This document shows positions 34,677 through 44,137 of a DNA stretch of 64,000 nt, piece after piece. The DNA comes from an uncultured Clostridia bacterium (GTDB lineage: Bacteria > Bacillota > Clostridia > Oscillospirales > Ruminococcaceae), in the NCBI GenBank assembly GCA_944386805.1, contig CALXCO010000003.1, forward strand, positions 61,604 through 125,603. Reading direction: 5' to 3'. How positions within the stretch are numbered: the stretch's first letter is position 1; each line of letters opens with the position of its first letter. The notes under the pieces were generated by a model that was not told the DNA's origin, did not search any database, and saw only the letters and a list, made by a program, of their open reading frames with translations. The position numbers and the translations under genes were made by a program.

Positions 34677-35618
34677 TTAAAAGGTGTATTCTTTTTTCTT
34701 TTTTCCGAAATACCGGTGGGTCAGTTCTCCGGCAGCGGCCGCACCTTCGTTCCAACCACTTGCAGCTGCCTGATGGGAGATCAGCGCCAGCAGCTCACGT
34801 CCTGCCGCACCATTCGCGGCTAATCGCTCCATCAGAATGGTATCCCGCATCTGCACCAGCAGCCCAGCGAGTTCCAGCAGGTGTGTATCCAGAAAATCAA
34901 GGTACTGCTTTTTCGCATCCTCCGACAGCCCGTCCGGAAATGCCAACCGGCAGCAGGCGATCTTACAGAGTGTTACAGCCGTTTCACCTGGCAGTGCAAC
35001 CGGGAAAACCTTATCATAATCCGCAAGTGACACACTTCCCGCAGCGGCAAAACACTGACGGTAACGATACCCCTGTCCGGATATCGAGTAGTTGAAGATA
35101 TGAGCGGGAGTATTTTCATCCATCGATTCGAAGTATTCAGGGTAAAACAGCCGGGTCAGCTCCCCATCCTGACCAAAATATACCGTCAGGTCGGAACTGA
35201 TGACGGCGAGCAGCTTTTTCAGCCCGCTCCCCTCGTCTATTTTTCCACGAACCACCAGATTTTCCAGTGCCCAGCAGTTGGTAAACAGGTCACTGCCGAC
35301 TGCGTCGATCTCTTTGCCGACCGACAGACTGTGCAGTGCACGGCAATTGTAAAAGGCGGCGTTGTCAAGAATTTTGATCCCATCCGGCAGCCGAACCGAT
35401 TCGACAAAACTGCCGTCAATCCGCCGTCCACCATCAAACGTTCCGGTTTTGCAGGCAGTTTCCGGTTCCCGACCATTTGGTGCAAAGCAGTACCGCCCGA
35501 TTTCCACGACCGGCCTGCCGTCAATCCGGTCAGGAATCACCGGCGAAGGGGTGTCGCCATACACCCCAAGAAGGGAGATGCCCTCCCCCTTTGGTTCCCA
35601 TACAAATGAAAGCTCCAT
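34677..35618 (-). CDS. Leucine-rich-repeat (LRR_5-like) protein next to MoxR
   Basis: A 313-residue cytosolic-looking protein. Residues about 25-130 contain BspA/LRR_5-like repeats (VRLPDGIKILDNAAFYNCRA, LHSLSVGKEIDAVGSDLFTN). The C-terminal half is alpha-helical without a recognised family and ends in KKKKEYTF. The ATG (35616-35618) sits five bases after GGAG, 16 bases beyond the MoxR stop. It closes a VWA-MoxR-LRR operon, suggesting it is the substrate, adaptor or effector of that ATPase. Confidence 0.7.
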   Translation of the reverse strand: MELSFVWEPKGEGISLLGVYGDTPSPVIPDRIDGRPVVEIGRYCFAPNGREPETACKTGTFDGGRRIDGSFVESVRLPDGIKILDNAAFYNCRALHSLSVGKEIDAVGSDLFTNCWALENLVVRGKIDEGSGLKKLLAVISSDLTVYFGQDGELTRLFYPEYFESMDENTPAHIFNYSISGQGYRYRQCFAAAGSVSLADYDKVFPVALPGETAVTLCKIACCRLAFPDGLSEDAKKQYLDFLDTHLLELAGLLVQMRDTILMERLAANGAAGRELLALISHQAAASGWNEGAAAAGELTHRYFGKKKKEYTF

Positions 35619-35634
35619 TCCGGCTCCTTTCCGC

Positions 35635-37149
35635 TCAGAACTCATGGCTGTGTTCATCGCTGCGGATTTCATCCTGTGCCAGCTGCTGACGAAGAGCAGC
35701 TCTTCTGGAACCGACCAGCAGCGACTGATTATAACGATAGTATCGTTCACAGCCGTTGTCGGCAATAAACGGCGCGGAATCCGGCCCAACCGTCAACTCG
35801 GTCACAAAGACTACCATCTCCTGACCCTCACCAAAGGCGTTTTCGATAAAGTCAAAGGCGTATTCCAACGCCTGAGAAGCGGTTTCTGTCAGTTTTTCAG
35901 CATGTTCTGCCTGTGCTGCAAACCCGGCACGTGCCTGTTCAAACGCCTGCTCGAAATCTGCTGCATCCGGCGTCCACTTGCTAAGCAGCCGGTCAACCTC
36001 TGCCGCAATCCCATCCCGCCGTTTATCCGGGAGCAGATGGTGGTGTTCTTCCGTCTGTTCAACCTTGCGTGCATCCAGCATCTTCTGCCAGAGCTGCGCC
36101 GGGGTGCCTTCAGCGGACGCTGCATGGAACGACTTGAGAAAGGCATAGCAGCGGTCGGTCACCGTCTCGGCATCCCGTGCGGCCGCAAACCGAACCGCCA
36201 GTCCGCTGCCGATCAGGCTGACCAGACTGAGCCGTTCATCAAATGCCGCATCCATCGCACGGGCATAAACGCCGGGACGGATTCTGCCGGCGAGAATCTC
36301 GTCCACACCATAAGCATCGCTGTACTTGCGGTAGAGCTCAAGGTAGGCGGCGACATCCCGCGCGACCTCCTCATGCTGCAAAAACTGGTGCACCAACTCC
36401 CAGTCAACCGGGAGTTCCAGCTGCTGATAAACATACAGCAATTCCGACAGGTCTTCCCATCCACGAGCTGTGACAAACTGTGTCCCGTCGACGTCGGGTA
36501 TAATTTTATAAAAGTTCTGCGGGCGCAGTTCCAAGTAACTGAGCAGTGCCGGGAACAGCCCACGCTGACGGGCATATTCTTTCCAGACCGGCAGGTCGGC
36601 TTCGATATCTATTCTCCGTACCCGGTCCAGCGTTACGATATCGAAATCCCGCACCGATTTGTTATATTCCGGCGGGTTACCGGCGGCAACAATCAGCCAG
36701 CCTTCCGGCAATGGCTGGTTGCCGAAGGTTTTGCACTGCAAAAATTGCAGCATTGTCGGCGCCAACGTTTCAGAGACACAGTTGATTTCATCGATAAACA
36801 GGATTCCCTCTTTTTCGCCCGCCTCGATTTTTTCCCAGACACTGGCAAGGATTTCGCTCATCGTATAGCCGGTGACACTCCTTTTTTCACCGCCATAGAC
36901 CGCTTCTTTAATGAAGGGCAAACCGACCGCCGTCTGACGGGTGTGATGGGTAATCGTATAAGACATCAATCCGACGCCGCATTCTTCGGCAGCCTGTGCG
37001 ACAATCTGAGTTTTGCCGACGCCGGGCGGTCCGATCAGCAGCAATGGCCGCTGACGAATCGACGGAATCCGGTAGTTTCCTGCGCTGTCCCGCGAAAGAT
37101 AGGCGCGGATGGTATGTTTAATCTCCTCTTTTGCACGTTTGATATTCAT
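35635..37149 (-). CDS. MoxR-type AAA+ ATPase
   Basis: A 504-residue AAA+ ATPase (AAA_5/MoxR group). Walker A is GPPGVGKTQ, Walker B ILFIDEIN and sensor 1 VAAGNPPEYN, with an arginine cluster at VRRIDIE. MoxR ATPases usually act as chaperones that remodel VWA-domain partners. The ATG (37147-37149) overlaps the TGA of the upstream VWA gene in an ATGA, so the two are translationally coupled. The C-terminal ~200 residues extend past the AAA core and are helical. Confidence 0.88.
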   Translation of the reverse strand: MNIKRAKEEIKHTIRAYLSRDSAGNYRIPSIRQRPLLLIGPPGVGKTQIVAQAAEECGVGLMSYTITHHTRQTAVGLPFIKEAVYGGEKRSVTGYTMSEILASVWEKIEAGEKEGILFIDEINCVSETLAPTMLQFLQCKTFGNQPLPEGWLIVAAGNPPEYNKSVRDFDIVTLDRVRRIDIEADLPVWKEYARQRGLFPALLSYLELRPQNFYKIIPDVDGTQFVTARGWEDLSELLYVYQQLELPVDWELVHQFLQHEEVARDVAAYLELYRKYSDAYGVDEILAGRIRPGVYARAMDAAFDERLSLVSLIGSGLAVRFAAARDAETVTDRCYAFLKSFHAASAEGTPAQLWQKMLDARKVEQTEEHHHLLPDKRRDGIAAEVDRLLSKWTPDAADFEQAFEQARAGFAAQAEHAEKLTETASQALEYAFDFIENAFGEGQEMVVFVTELTVGPDSAPFIADNGCERYYRYNQSLLVGSRRAALRQQLAQDEIRSDEHSHEF

Positions 37150-38465
37150 AATCTGGTTTCCTTCCCCATTTGACTCAGCTGTTCCCGGTCGAGCGTCAGC
37201 CGCATTGCCCATCCGGGTATTGCGGCTTCATTCTGCTGCCCGGCTTCTTCATCCGCAAAGACAAACACCGTCTCCCACGGTGGCCGCCGATTCGGATAGA
37301 TTCCCTTTCCATCGGTAAAATACAGCATTCCCCGCAGACCTTTCAGCTCGCCTTTTTCTTTGAGTTCATACAGATAGCGAAAGGCCGGGCGGAAATCAGT
37401 ACCGCCGCCGCCGACTATCGTAAAATTATCAGCCATTCGCCGCATCTGGTCCGGATTGGTCAGCAAGGTATCCTCCCGGACCGCATCGTCGCATTGCAGA
37501 ACCCGCACCCGACAGCGATCAAGAAAAATCCCGCTTTCGACCAGCAGCGAAAATGTCTCCCGCAAAAATGCCTGTACTAACTTTCCGCTGGTCGAATAGC
37601 TGGTATCAATAACGATGACAAAATCCTCAATCCGCATCTCTTCCCGGCTTTCCAGCGGTTCAATCAGCGGAAGGTTGCCGTACAGCGACAGCCCATAGGT
37701 ATAAAGTCCTGGGTCAAAGCTGTCGGGGTCAATTTTGATTTCTTCCCGCAGCGCACAGAACCGCCGCAGAAATTCCCGGTAGCTTCTCCTGCTTTTGCCG
37801 GCCTTAATCTGAGCGGCGACAGCCTCCGCCGAATCGCCCTGTTCACTGCCATGGGTTTCCAGTTCATTCTGCACACGGGAAGACTCTCTTTTCCAGTCCT
37901 CACCGGCAGAAGGATTCGCCGCCAGCTGCTGTTCATCCGGCCAGTAGCGGTGATCGTCGGTATAATACTCCCGGCGCAATGCTGCAAATTCATCTTCCGG
38001 CAGCTCGACCAGCCAGTAATAGACCGATGCAGGAGATACAAGCCCCTGTTCCTTCCGCAGCTTAGCGGTTTTCTGACGGGTCCAGCTGACCGGCCGTTTA
38101 AAGGCCGGGTCATTCAGCCCGTCGATCACCCCTTCGACGACAATATCGCAGGCAGTGTCCCAAAACACCTTTTCTCTGCCGCCGCGCGTCCAGAGGTGCA
38201 GAAAAATGCAGTGAAGCAGTGCATGCAGATAGCTTCTGTTGATAAACACCGGATTTTTCCTCCACACTTCCAGCAGGTGCTCCGGCGGAAAAAAGAGTTT
38301 TGTTCCATCGGTTGCAAGGCTTTTGACTGAAAAATCGGCGCTCCACTGAAGCCGTGCAAGTGCGCCGTCAAGATACCGAAGCGCAAGATAAATCTCTGCC
38401 CGAACCTCGTCCAGTACCTTTTCGGCCATTTCTGTTTCCCATTCCTGCTGTGTCTGAATATGCAA
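37146..38465 (-). CDS. VWA-domain protein with DUF2201-like N-terminus
   Basis: A 439-residue protein. The C-terminal VWA domain has an intact MIDAS: DTSYS in FVIVIDTSYSTSG, the Thr in GGGGTDFRPAF and the Asp in LYFTDGKG. The N-terminal half resembles the DUF2201 putative metallopeptidase region, with YLHALLHCIFLHL where an HExxH-like helix would be; the Glu is replaced, so peptidase activity is doubtful. A TTG start is chosen nine bases after GGGGG; the ATG 12 codons later is an alternative. It is the first gene of the VWA-MoxR-LRR operon. Confidence 0.8.
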   Translation of the reverse strand: MHIQTQQEWETEMAEKVLDEVRAEIYLALRYLDGALARLQWSADFSVKSLATDGTKLFFPPEHLLEVWRKNPVFINRSYLHALLHCIFLHLWTRGGREKVFWDTACDIVVEGVIDGLNDPAFKRPVSWTRQKTAKLRKEQGLVSPASVYYWLVELPEDEFAALRREYYTDDHRYWPDEQQLAANPSAGEDWKRESSRVQNELETHGSEQGDSAEAVAAQIKAGKSRRSYREFLRRFCALREEIKIDPDSFDPGLYTYGLSLYGNLPLIEPLESREEMRIEDFVIVIDTSYSTSGKLVQAFLRETFSLLVESGIFLDRCRVRVLQCDDAVREDTLLTNPDQMRRMADNFTIVGGGGTDFRPAFRYLYELKEKGELKGLRGMLYFTDGKGIYPNRRPPWETVFVFADEEAGQQNEAAIPGWAMRLTLDREQLSQMGKETRL

Positions 38466-38632
38466 TGCTGATTTCCCCCTTTGGATACGCAGGCGCGTTT
38501 ATTTCAAACTCTCCTTATTATACAACACCCCGCCTCTTTACGCAACAGCGGCGTATTGCCAACGGCTGGCGGTTCGTACAGATTCAAACCTCAAAAAGAT
38601 AAAAAATAATCATTATTGGACAAAAAACAGCA

Positions 38633-38661
38633 TTGAAATTTTGATAACAATGCGCTATAAT
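38633..38661 (+). promoter_or_regulatory. Promoter of the carboxylesterase pair
   Basis: TTGAAA (38633-38638), 17 bases, a perfect TATAAT (38656-38661). A short palindrome AATAATCATTATT lies just upstream, near 38607. Confidence 0.75.
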
Positions 38662-38737
38662 AATGTCAGAAAGTTCCAATTCATCCGAATGGAACCGTAT
38701 TCGGCCGTTAACAAAACATTCAGAGGAGATTATGACT

Positions 38738-40294
38738 ATGGCAAGAAAATTTGTCTGCACAACCACTGAGCCTGTCGTTCAGACCAGCTACGGGAAACTG
38801 CGTGGCTTTATTCTGGATGGCACCTATACTTTTTATGGCATCAAGTACGCCGACGCCAAGCGCTTCCAGCTTCCGACCCCTCCCCAGAGCTGGGAAGGAG
38901 TCAAAGATGCGCTCGGTTACGGCTATGTCTGCCCGATGCTCCGGCAGGATGAGCCTGGTTCCGGCGAACTGAAGGTTCCCCACCGTTACTGGCCGATGGA
39001 CGAAAACTGCCAGTACCTGAACATCTGGACCCAGTCGGTCGACCCTTCCGCCAAAAAGCCGGTTATGGTCTGGCTGCACGGCGGCGGATTTGCAGCAGGT
39101 TCTTCGATTGAGCAGCAGGCATATGACGGCGATGCACTGAGCCGGTTTGGCGATGTGGTTGTTGTCACCCTGAACCATCGTCTGAATATTCTGGGTTACC
39201 TCGACCTCTCTCCGTTCGGCGAAAAATACAAGAATTCCGGCAACGCCGGCAATGCCGATATGGTCGCGGCACTCAAATGGATTCATGAAAATATCGCAGC
39301 CTTCGGCGGTGACCCGGACAATGTCACCCTGTTCGGCCAGTCGGGCGGCGGCATGAAGGTCTACACACTGATGCAGACACCGTCGGCGGAAGGTCTGTTC
39401 CACAAGGGCATTATCCAGTCGGGTGTTGCGAACTTCCCGAACAAGGCGCTGCCGGACGGAACCCGGATTGTCAAAGCCCTGATGGAAGAGCTGGAACTGA
39501 AAGACGTCGAAGAGCTGGAGACCATCCCCTACGATGACCTCGCAAAAGCATACAACAAAGTCAGCCCGGCTCTTGCTAAAGAAGGCTATTATATTGGCAA
39601 CGGCGGACCGATTCCGGATGATTTTTATCCCGGCGACCCGTTTGTCATCGGCTTTACCGACCACGCAAAGACCATCCCGGTCATGGTCGGTACCGTTCTG
39701 GACGAATTCCCCGCATTTGGCCCCGGTTATCCTGACCGCCATACCATGACCAAAGAAGAAGGCCGCAAGCTGATTGCGGACAAATTTGGCGAAGCAAACG
39801 CCGACCAGCTGATCGCTCTGTTCGAGAAAGCCTATCCCGGCAAACCGCTGTGCGACCTCGCGATGATGGACGGCGTCTTCCGCAAGGCAAGCAAGGACTT
39901 TATCAAACTGAAAGCTGCCTGCCCTGAGTCGGCGACCTATTCTTATATGTTTACCCTCGAACTGCCGGTCGACGAAGGTTCCGGCCCATGGCACTGCTCG
40001 GAAATCCCGTTCGTCTTCCACAACGCAACAACCACTCCTTACTGCAATATTCCCGGCGTAACCGAAAAGCTCGAATACCAGATGGCGTCGGCATGGGTCA
40101 ACTTTGCCCGCTATGGCAACCCGAACGACCCCAGCCTTCCCCAGTGGCCGGCTTCTACTCCTGATGACGAAGCCTGCATGATCTTTGACAGAGAATGCGA
40201 AGTCCGCCATAACCATGATAATGAACTGGTTGACCTGCACATTGCCTGCGCACCTGCCTGGAAACCGGGCGGAGAAGTCAAGGTTCAGCACTGA
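38738..40294 (+). CDS. Type-B carboxylesterase, copy 1
   Basis: An alpha/beta-hydrolase of the COesterase (PnbA-like) family, 518 residues, without a signal peptide. The oxyanion loop is WLHGGGFAAGSS, the nucleophile Ser is in GQSGGGMK and a candidate catalytic His in GPWHCSEIPFVFHN. The ATG at 38738 is preferred because GGAG lies nine bases upstream; the ATG at 38732 is too close. The next gene is a close paralogue, so the pair arose by tandem duplication. The natural substrate (aryl or acyl esters) is not visible. Confidence 0.9.
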   Translation: MARKFVCTTTEPVVQTSYGKLRGFILDGTYTFYGIKYADAKRFQLPTPPQSWEGVKDALGYGYVCPMLRQDEPGSGELKVPHRYWPMDENCQYLNIWTQSVDPSAKKPVMVWLHGGGFAAGSSIEQQAYDGDALSRFGDVVVVTLNHRLNILGYLDLSPFGEKYKNSGNAGNADMVAALKWIHENIAAFGGDPDNVTLFGQSGGGMKVYTLMQTPSAEGLFHKGIIQSGVANFPNKALPDGTRIVKALMEELELKDVEELETIPYDDLAKAYNKVSPALAKEGYYIGNGGPIPDDFYPGDPFVIGFTDHAKTIPVMVGTVLDEFPAFGPGYPDRHTMTKEEGRKLIADKFGEANADQLIALFEKAYPGKPLCDLAMMDGVFRKASKDFIKLKAACPESATYSYMFTLELPVDEGSGPWHCSEIPFVFHNATTTPYCNIPGVTEKLEYQMASAWVNFARYGNPNDPSLPQWPASTPDDEACMIFDRECEVRHNHDNELVDLHIACAPAWKPGGEVKVQH

Positions 40295-40347
40295 TTTACC
40301 TTCCCATCCGGGACGACATAATTATAATGAAGAAGGAGACACCGAAT

Positions 40348-41916
40348 ATGACCAGCAAATTCCTCTGCTCAACAACCGCTCCGATTGTCCAGACCAAATA
40401 TGGCAAACTGCGCGGCTTTGTTCTGGACAGCACCTATACATTTTACGGCATCAAATACGCCGACGCAAAGCGTTTTCAGCTCCCCACTCCGCCCAAAAGC
40501 TGGGAAGGGGTCAAAGACGCGCTCGGTTATGGTTATGTCTGCCCGCTGATGAGCCAGGACAAACCCGGCTCCGGTGAAGCAAAGGTTCCCCATCGTTACT
40601 GGCCGATGGACGAAAACTGCCAGTATCTGAACATCTGGACCCAGTCGCTCGACCCTTCTGCCAAAAAGCCGGTCATGGTCTGGCTGCACGGCGGCGGATT
40701 CGCGGCAGGCTCTTCGATTGAACAGGCAGCCTATGACGGCAAAAATATGAGCCAGTATGGTGACGTCGTCGTCGTTTCGATCAACCACCGTCTGAACATC
40801 CTCGGCTATCTGGATGTTTCTCCGTTTGGCGAAAAATACAAGAATTCCGCCAATGCCGGCAACGCCGACATGGTCGCGGCTCTCAAATGGATTCATGAAA
40901 ATATTGCTGCATTCGGCGGCGACCCTGAAAACGTCACTGTCTTTGGTCAGTCGGGCGGCGGCATGAAGGTCTGGAACCTGATGCAGATTCCCGAAGCGGA
41001 CGGTCTGTTCCACAAGGGCATTATCCAGTCGGGTCTGCTGGATATGATCGGCTTTGGCGAAAGTGCATTCAAGGGCAAGGTTGACGGCACCGAAATCGTC
41101 ACCGCGATGATGAAGGAGATGGGCCTTAAAACAATTGAAGAGCTGGAAACTGCACCGTACAACAAGATGGCCCAGGCATATCAGAAGGTCTTCCCGGCGC
41201 TTGCTAAAGCCGGCAAATATGTCGGCGGCAATCCGGTTGCCGATGATTTCTATCCCGGAGACCCGCTCATCGTCGGCTTTACCGAACATGCCAAGACGAT
41301 TCCGGTCATGATCGGCACTGTTCTGGACGAGTTCCTCGGCTTTGGTCCCGGCCGTCCTGACCGCAATACAATGACCGCTGAGGAAGCGCGGGCAATGATT
41401 GCAGACGTTTACGGCGAAAAGAACGCCGACCAGATGATCGCACTGTTCCAGAAAGCCTATCCCGGCAAGAACCTGTGTGACCTTGCGATTCTCGACTCCG
41501 ACTTCCGTGCACCGACCAAGAAGTTTATTGCAGAAAAGTCCAAATATGCCCAGTCTCCGACCTATTCTTACCTGTTTGCCTTCGACTTCCCGATCGACGA
41601 AGGCTCCGGTCCCTGGCACTGCTCGGAAATCCCGTTTGTCTTCCACAACACCGAACTGGTGCCGGTCTGCAATAAACCGGGTGTCTCGGACGAACTGGAA
41701 CACAGAATGTTCTCGGCGTGGGTCAACTTTGCAAAATACGGCGACCCGAATGACCCCAGCTTGCCCCAGTGGCCGGCCTGCAAACCGGGCGACGAGGCCT
41801 GCATGATCTTTGACGAGGAATGCGAAGTCCGTCACAACCACGACAACGAGCTGATTGCCCTGCACCGTACCTGTGCACCCAAGTTTGGATTTGGCAACGT
41901 AGAAATCCAGCACTAA
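40348..41916 (+). CDS. Type-B carboxylesterase, copy 2
   Basis: Close paralogue of the preceding gene, 522 residues. It keeps HGGGFAAGSS, GQSGGGMK and GPWHCSEIPFVFHN in register. The copies differ mainly in the middle (about residues 215-270) and the cap region, where substrate selectivity usually lies. The ATG lies nine bases after AAGGAG; the intergenic gap is 53 bases, so both share one transcript ending at the hairpin at 41940. Confidence 0.9.
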   Translation: MTSKFLCSTTAPIVQTKYGKLRGFVLDSTYTFYGIKYADAKRFQLPTPPKSWEGVKDALGYGYVCPLMSQDKPGSGEAKVPHRYWPMDENCQYLNIWTQSLDPSAKKPVMVWLHGGGFAAGSSIEQAAYDGKNMSQYGDVVVVSINHRLNILGYLDVSPFGEKYKNSANAGNADMVAALKWIHENIAAFGGDPENVTVFGQSGGGMKVWNLMQIPEADGLFHKGIIQSGLLDMIGFGESAFKGKVDGTEIVTAMMKEMGLKTIEELETAPYNKMAQAYQKVFPALAKAGKYVGGNPVADDFYPGDPLIVGFTEHAKTIPVMIGTVLDEFLGFGPGRPDRNTMTAEEARAMIADVYGEKNADQMIALFQKAYPGKNLCDLAILDSDFRAPTKKFIAEKSKYAQSPTYSYLFAFDFPIDEGSGPWHCSEIPFVFHNTELVPVCNKPGVSDELEHRMFSAWVNFAKYGDPNDPSLPQWPACKPGDEACMIFDEECEVRHNHDNELIALHRTCAPKFGFGNVEIQH

Positions 41917-41939
41917 TCCTTTTATCATCTATAGCGTAC

Positions 41940-41987
41940 AAAACACCGCATCCGGCTGCTTCCAGAGCAACCGGATGCGGTGTTTTT
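41940..41987. terminator. Bidirectional terminator between esterases and P1B-ATPase
   Basis: AAAACACCGCATCCGG pairs with CCGGATGCGGTGTTTT across a 15-base loop, with A/T-runs on both sides of convergent genes. Confidence 0.9.
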
Positions 41988-41997
41988 CCTTTATGAT

Positions 41998-43863
41998 TCA
42001 TTGTTTTCTGACGCTCAGAACACGAATTGCATTGAGAACCGCGATGACCATGACGCCGACATCGGCAAAAATTGCCAGCCACATATTGGCGATACCGACC
42101 GCGCCCAGCACCAGACAAAGCAGTTTGACGCCGATCGCAAACCAGATGTTCTCATAAACAATCCGCAGACACTTTCTTGCGATTCGGATTGCCTTTGCGA
42201 TTTTGAGCGGGTTGTCGTCCATCAGCACGACATCCGCCGCTTCAATCGCTGCATCCGACCCCAGTGCACCCATTGCAATGCCGACATCCGCACGGGAAAG
42301 GACCGGCGCATCGTTGATACCATCTCCGACAAAGGCCAGTTTTTCACGTTTCTGGCACTCCTTCAGCAGCTGTTCAACCTTATCGACCTTGTCTGCCGGC
42401 AGCAGCTCGGAATAAACCTGATCAATACCGAGTTCTTTTGCAACCGCCTCACCGGTGATCTTCCGGTCGCCGGTCAGCATAACCGTCTTGCGGATGCCAA
42501 GGCGTTTGAGCTGGTCAATCGCCTGTTTTGCATCGGGTTTCAGCCGGTCGGAAATCAGGATATGTCCGGCATATTTTCCATCCAGTGCAACGTGAACAAC
42601 CGTCCCGGCAGCCTGACAGTCGATAAAATCAACCCCCAGCTGTTTCATCAGCTTATCGTTGCCGACTGCGACCTTCACATCGTCTACCAGAGCAGTGATG
42701 CCATGCCCGCCAATCTCCTGAACCTCGCTGACACGGGACTGGTCAGGCTGCTGGCAGTAGGCGCGACGGAGGCTCTGGCTGATCGGATGGGTGGAATAGC
42801 TCTCGGCCAGCGCTGCATATTCCAGCAGTTTATCAGGGTCGATCGTATTATGATGAACGCCGCTGACCTCAAAGATACCCTGGGTCATCGTGCCGGTCTT
42901 ATCGAAGACGACACAGCGGACACCTGCCAGCGTTTCCATATAATTGGAGCCTTTGATCAGCACGCCGGCCTTGCTTGCGCCGCCGATTCCGGCAAAGAAG
43001 CTGAGCGGGATACTGATGACCAGCGCACAGGGACAGCTGATGACCAGGAAGGTCAATGCGCGGTACACCCAATCGCCCCATTCGCCGTTCATTCCCATCA
43101 GCATCCGGACCAATGGCGGCAGGACCGCCAGTGCAAGTGCACTGAAACAGACGACCGGGGTATAAATCCGTGCGAACTTCGCGATGAAGTTTTCCGACTT
43201 GGATTTTTTGGAGCTGGCGTTTTCGACCAGATCGAGGATTTTGGAAACCGTCGATTCCCCAAACTCACGGGTAGTACGGATTTTCAGAAGTGCCGTCATG
43301 TTGATGCAGCCGCTGATAACATCCTGACCCGGTTCGACGTCCTGCGGGACGCTCTCACCGGTCAGTGCACTGGTATTCAGTGTCGAAACACCTTCGACAA
43401 CCACGCCGTCGATCGGGATTTTCTCACCGGGACGCACGACAATGACCGACCCGGCTTCAACCTCATCCGGGTCGACCTGTGTGAGCTGTCCGTTTTCGTC
43501 CTCGATATTGGCATAATCGGGACGAATGTCCATCAGTTCACTGATATTGCGGCGGCTCTTGCCGACCGCGTAGCTCTGGAACAACTCGCCGATCTGGTAA
43601 AAAAGCATGACCGCGACGCCTTCCATATATTCACCCAGCAGCATCGCGCCGACCGTCGCCACCGCCATCAGGAAGTTCTCATCGAACGGCTGGCGATTGC
43701 GGATACCCTTAACGGCCTTGAGCAGGATGTCATACCCGATCACCAGATACGGCACCAGAAACAGCACCCATTTCCATTGCCAGTCAGGCAGCAGCGCAAG
43801 TACCGCTGTCAGCACAGCCGAAGCAATAATTCTGACCAGCACTTTTTTCTGTTTTTTATTCAT
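41998..43863 (-). CDS. Heavy-metal efflux P1B-type ATPase (Zn/Cd/Pb type)
   Basis: Exports divalent heavy metals across the membrane at the cost of ATP. The 621-residue protein has TGES (actuator), SCPCALVISIPLSF (metal-binding CPC), phosphorylation site DKTGTMTQG, HP dipeptide in STHPISQS, and GDGINDAPVL. A Lys in the TM7 segment (VKLLCLVLGA) and an Asp in TM8 (IFADVGVM) point to the P1B-2 Zn/Cd/Pb subgroup. No N-terminal HMA domain is fused, unusual for CadA; a stand-alone HMA protein is encoded just upstream, with ArsR before it. Confidence 0.93.
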   Translation of the reverse strand: MNKKQKKVLVRIIASAVLTAVLALLPDWQWKWVLFLVPYLVIGYDILLKAVKGIRNRQPFDENFLMAVATVGAMLLGEYMEGVAVMLFYQIGELFQSYAVGKSRRNISELMDIRPDYANIEDENGQLTQVDPDEVEAGSVIVVRPGEKIPIDGVVVEGVSTLNTSALTGESVPQDVEPGQDVISGCINMTALLKIRTTREFGESTVSKILDLVENASSKKSKSENFIAKFARIYTPVVCFSALALAVLPPLVRMLMGMNGEWGDWVYRALTFLVISCPCALVISIPLSFFAGIGGASKAGVLIKGSNYMETLAGVRCVVFDKTGTMTQGIFEVSGVHHNTIDPDKLLEYAALAESYSTHPISQSLRRAYCQQPDQSRVSEVQEIGGHGITALVDDVKVAVGNDKLMKQLGVDFIDCQAAGTVVHVALDGKYAGHILISDRLKPDAKQAIDQLKRLGIRKTVMLTGDRKITGEAVAKELGIDQVYSELLPADKVDKVEQLLKECQKREKLAFVGDGINDAPVLSRADVGIAMGALGSDAAIEAADVVLMDDNPLKIAKAIRIARKCLRIVYENIWFAIGVKLLCLVLGAVGIANMWLAIFADVGVMVIAVLNAIRVLSVRKQ

Positions 43864-43896
43864 AAAAATCCCCGGCCTCCCCGTTCAGGTATCTGA

Positions 43897-44115
43897 TTAC
43901 AGAAAGATTTCGCAGTCGTCTTCAACCTTTTTGCAGTTAAGGCGGACCTGTTTCATAACATCAGCCGGGACAGCACCTTCATCAAATTCAACGACCATCT
44001 TGAGGGTCATAAAATTGACAACCGCGTTTTTAACGCCCTCGGTTTTATTGGCGGCAGTTTCCATTTTATTGGCGCAGTTTGCGCAGTCAACGTCGATTTT
44101 ATAGGTCTTTTTCAT
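43897..44115 (-). CDS. Stand-alone HMA metal-binding domain protein
   Basis: A 72-residue heavy-metal-associated ferredoxin-like domain with the metal-binding CxxC in VDCANCANKME. The ATG (44113-44115) lies nine bases after AAAGGA. The sequence after CxxC (TEGVKNAVVNFMTLKMVVEF) fits the family. Together with the ATPase lacking such a domain, it is probably the separately encoded regulatory or delivery domain. It sits between the ArsR gene and the ATPase gene on one transcript. Confidence 0.9.
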   Translation of the reverse strand: MKKTYKIDVDCANCANKMETAANKTEGVKNAVVNFMTLKMVVEFDEGAVPADVMKQVRLNCKKVEDDCEIFL

Positions 44116-44137
44116 AACAAAGCATCCTTTCACAAAA

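Noticed and set aside
38720..41928. Two ~520-codon frames antisense to the carboxylesterases
   Set aside because: They mirror the duplicated esterases, so similarity between them only reflects the paralogy of the sense genes.
41980..43896. 638-codon frame antisense to the P1B-ATPase
   Set aside because: No SD or domain features; the sense strand has all P-type motifs.
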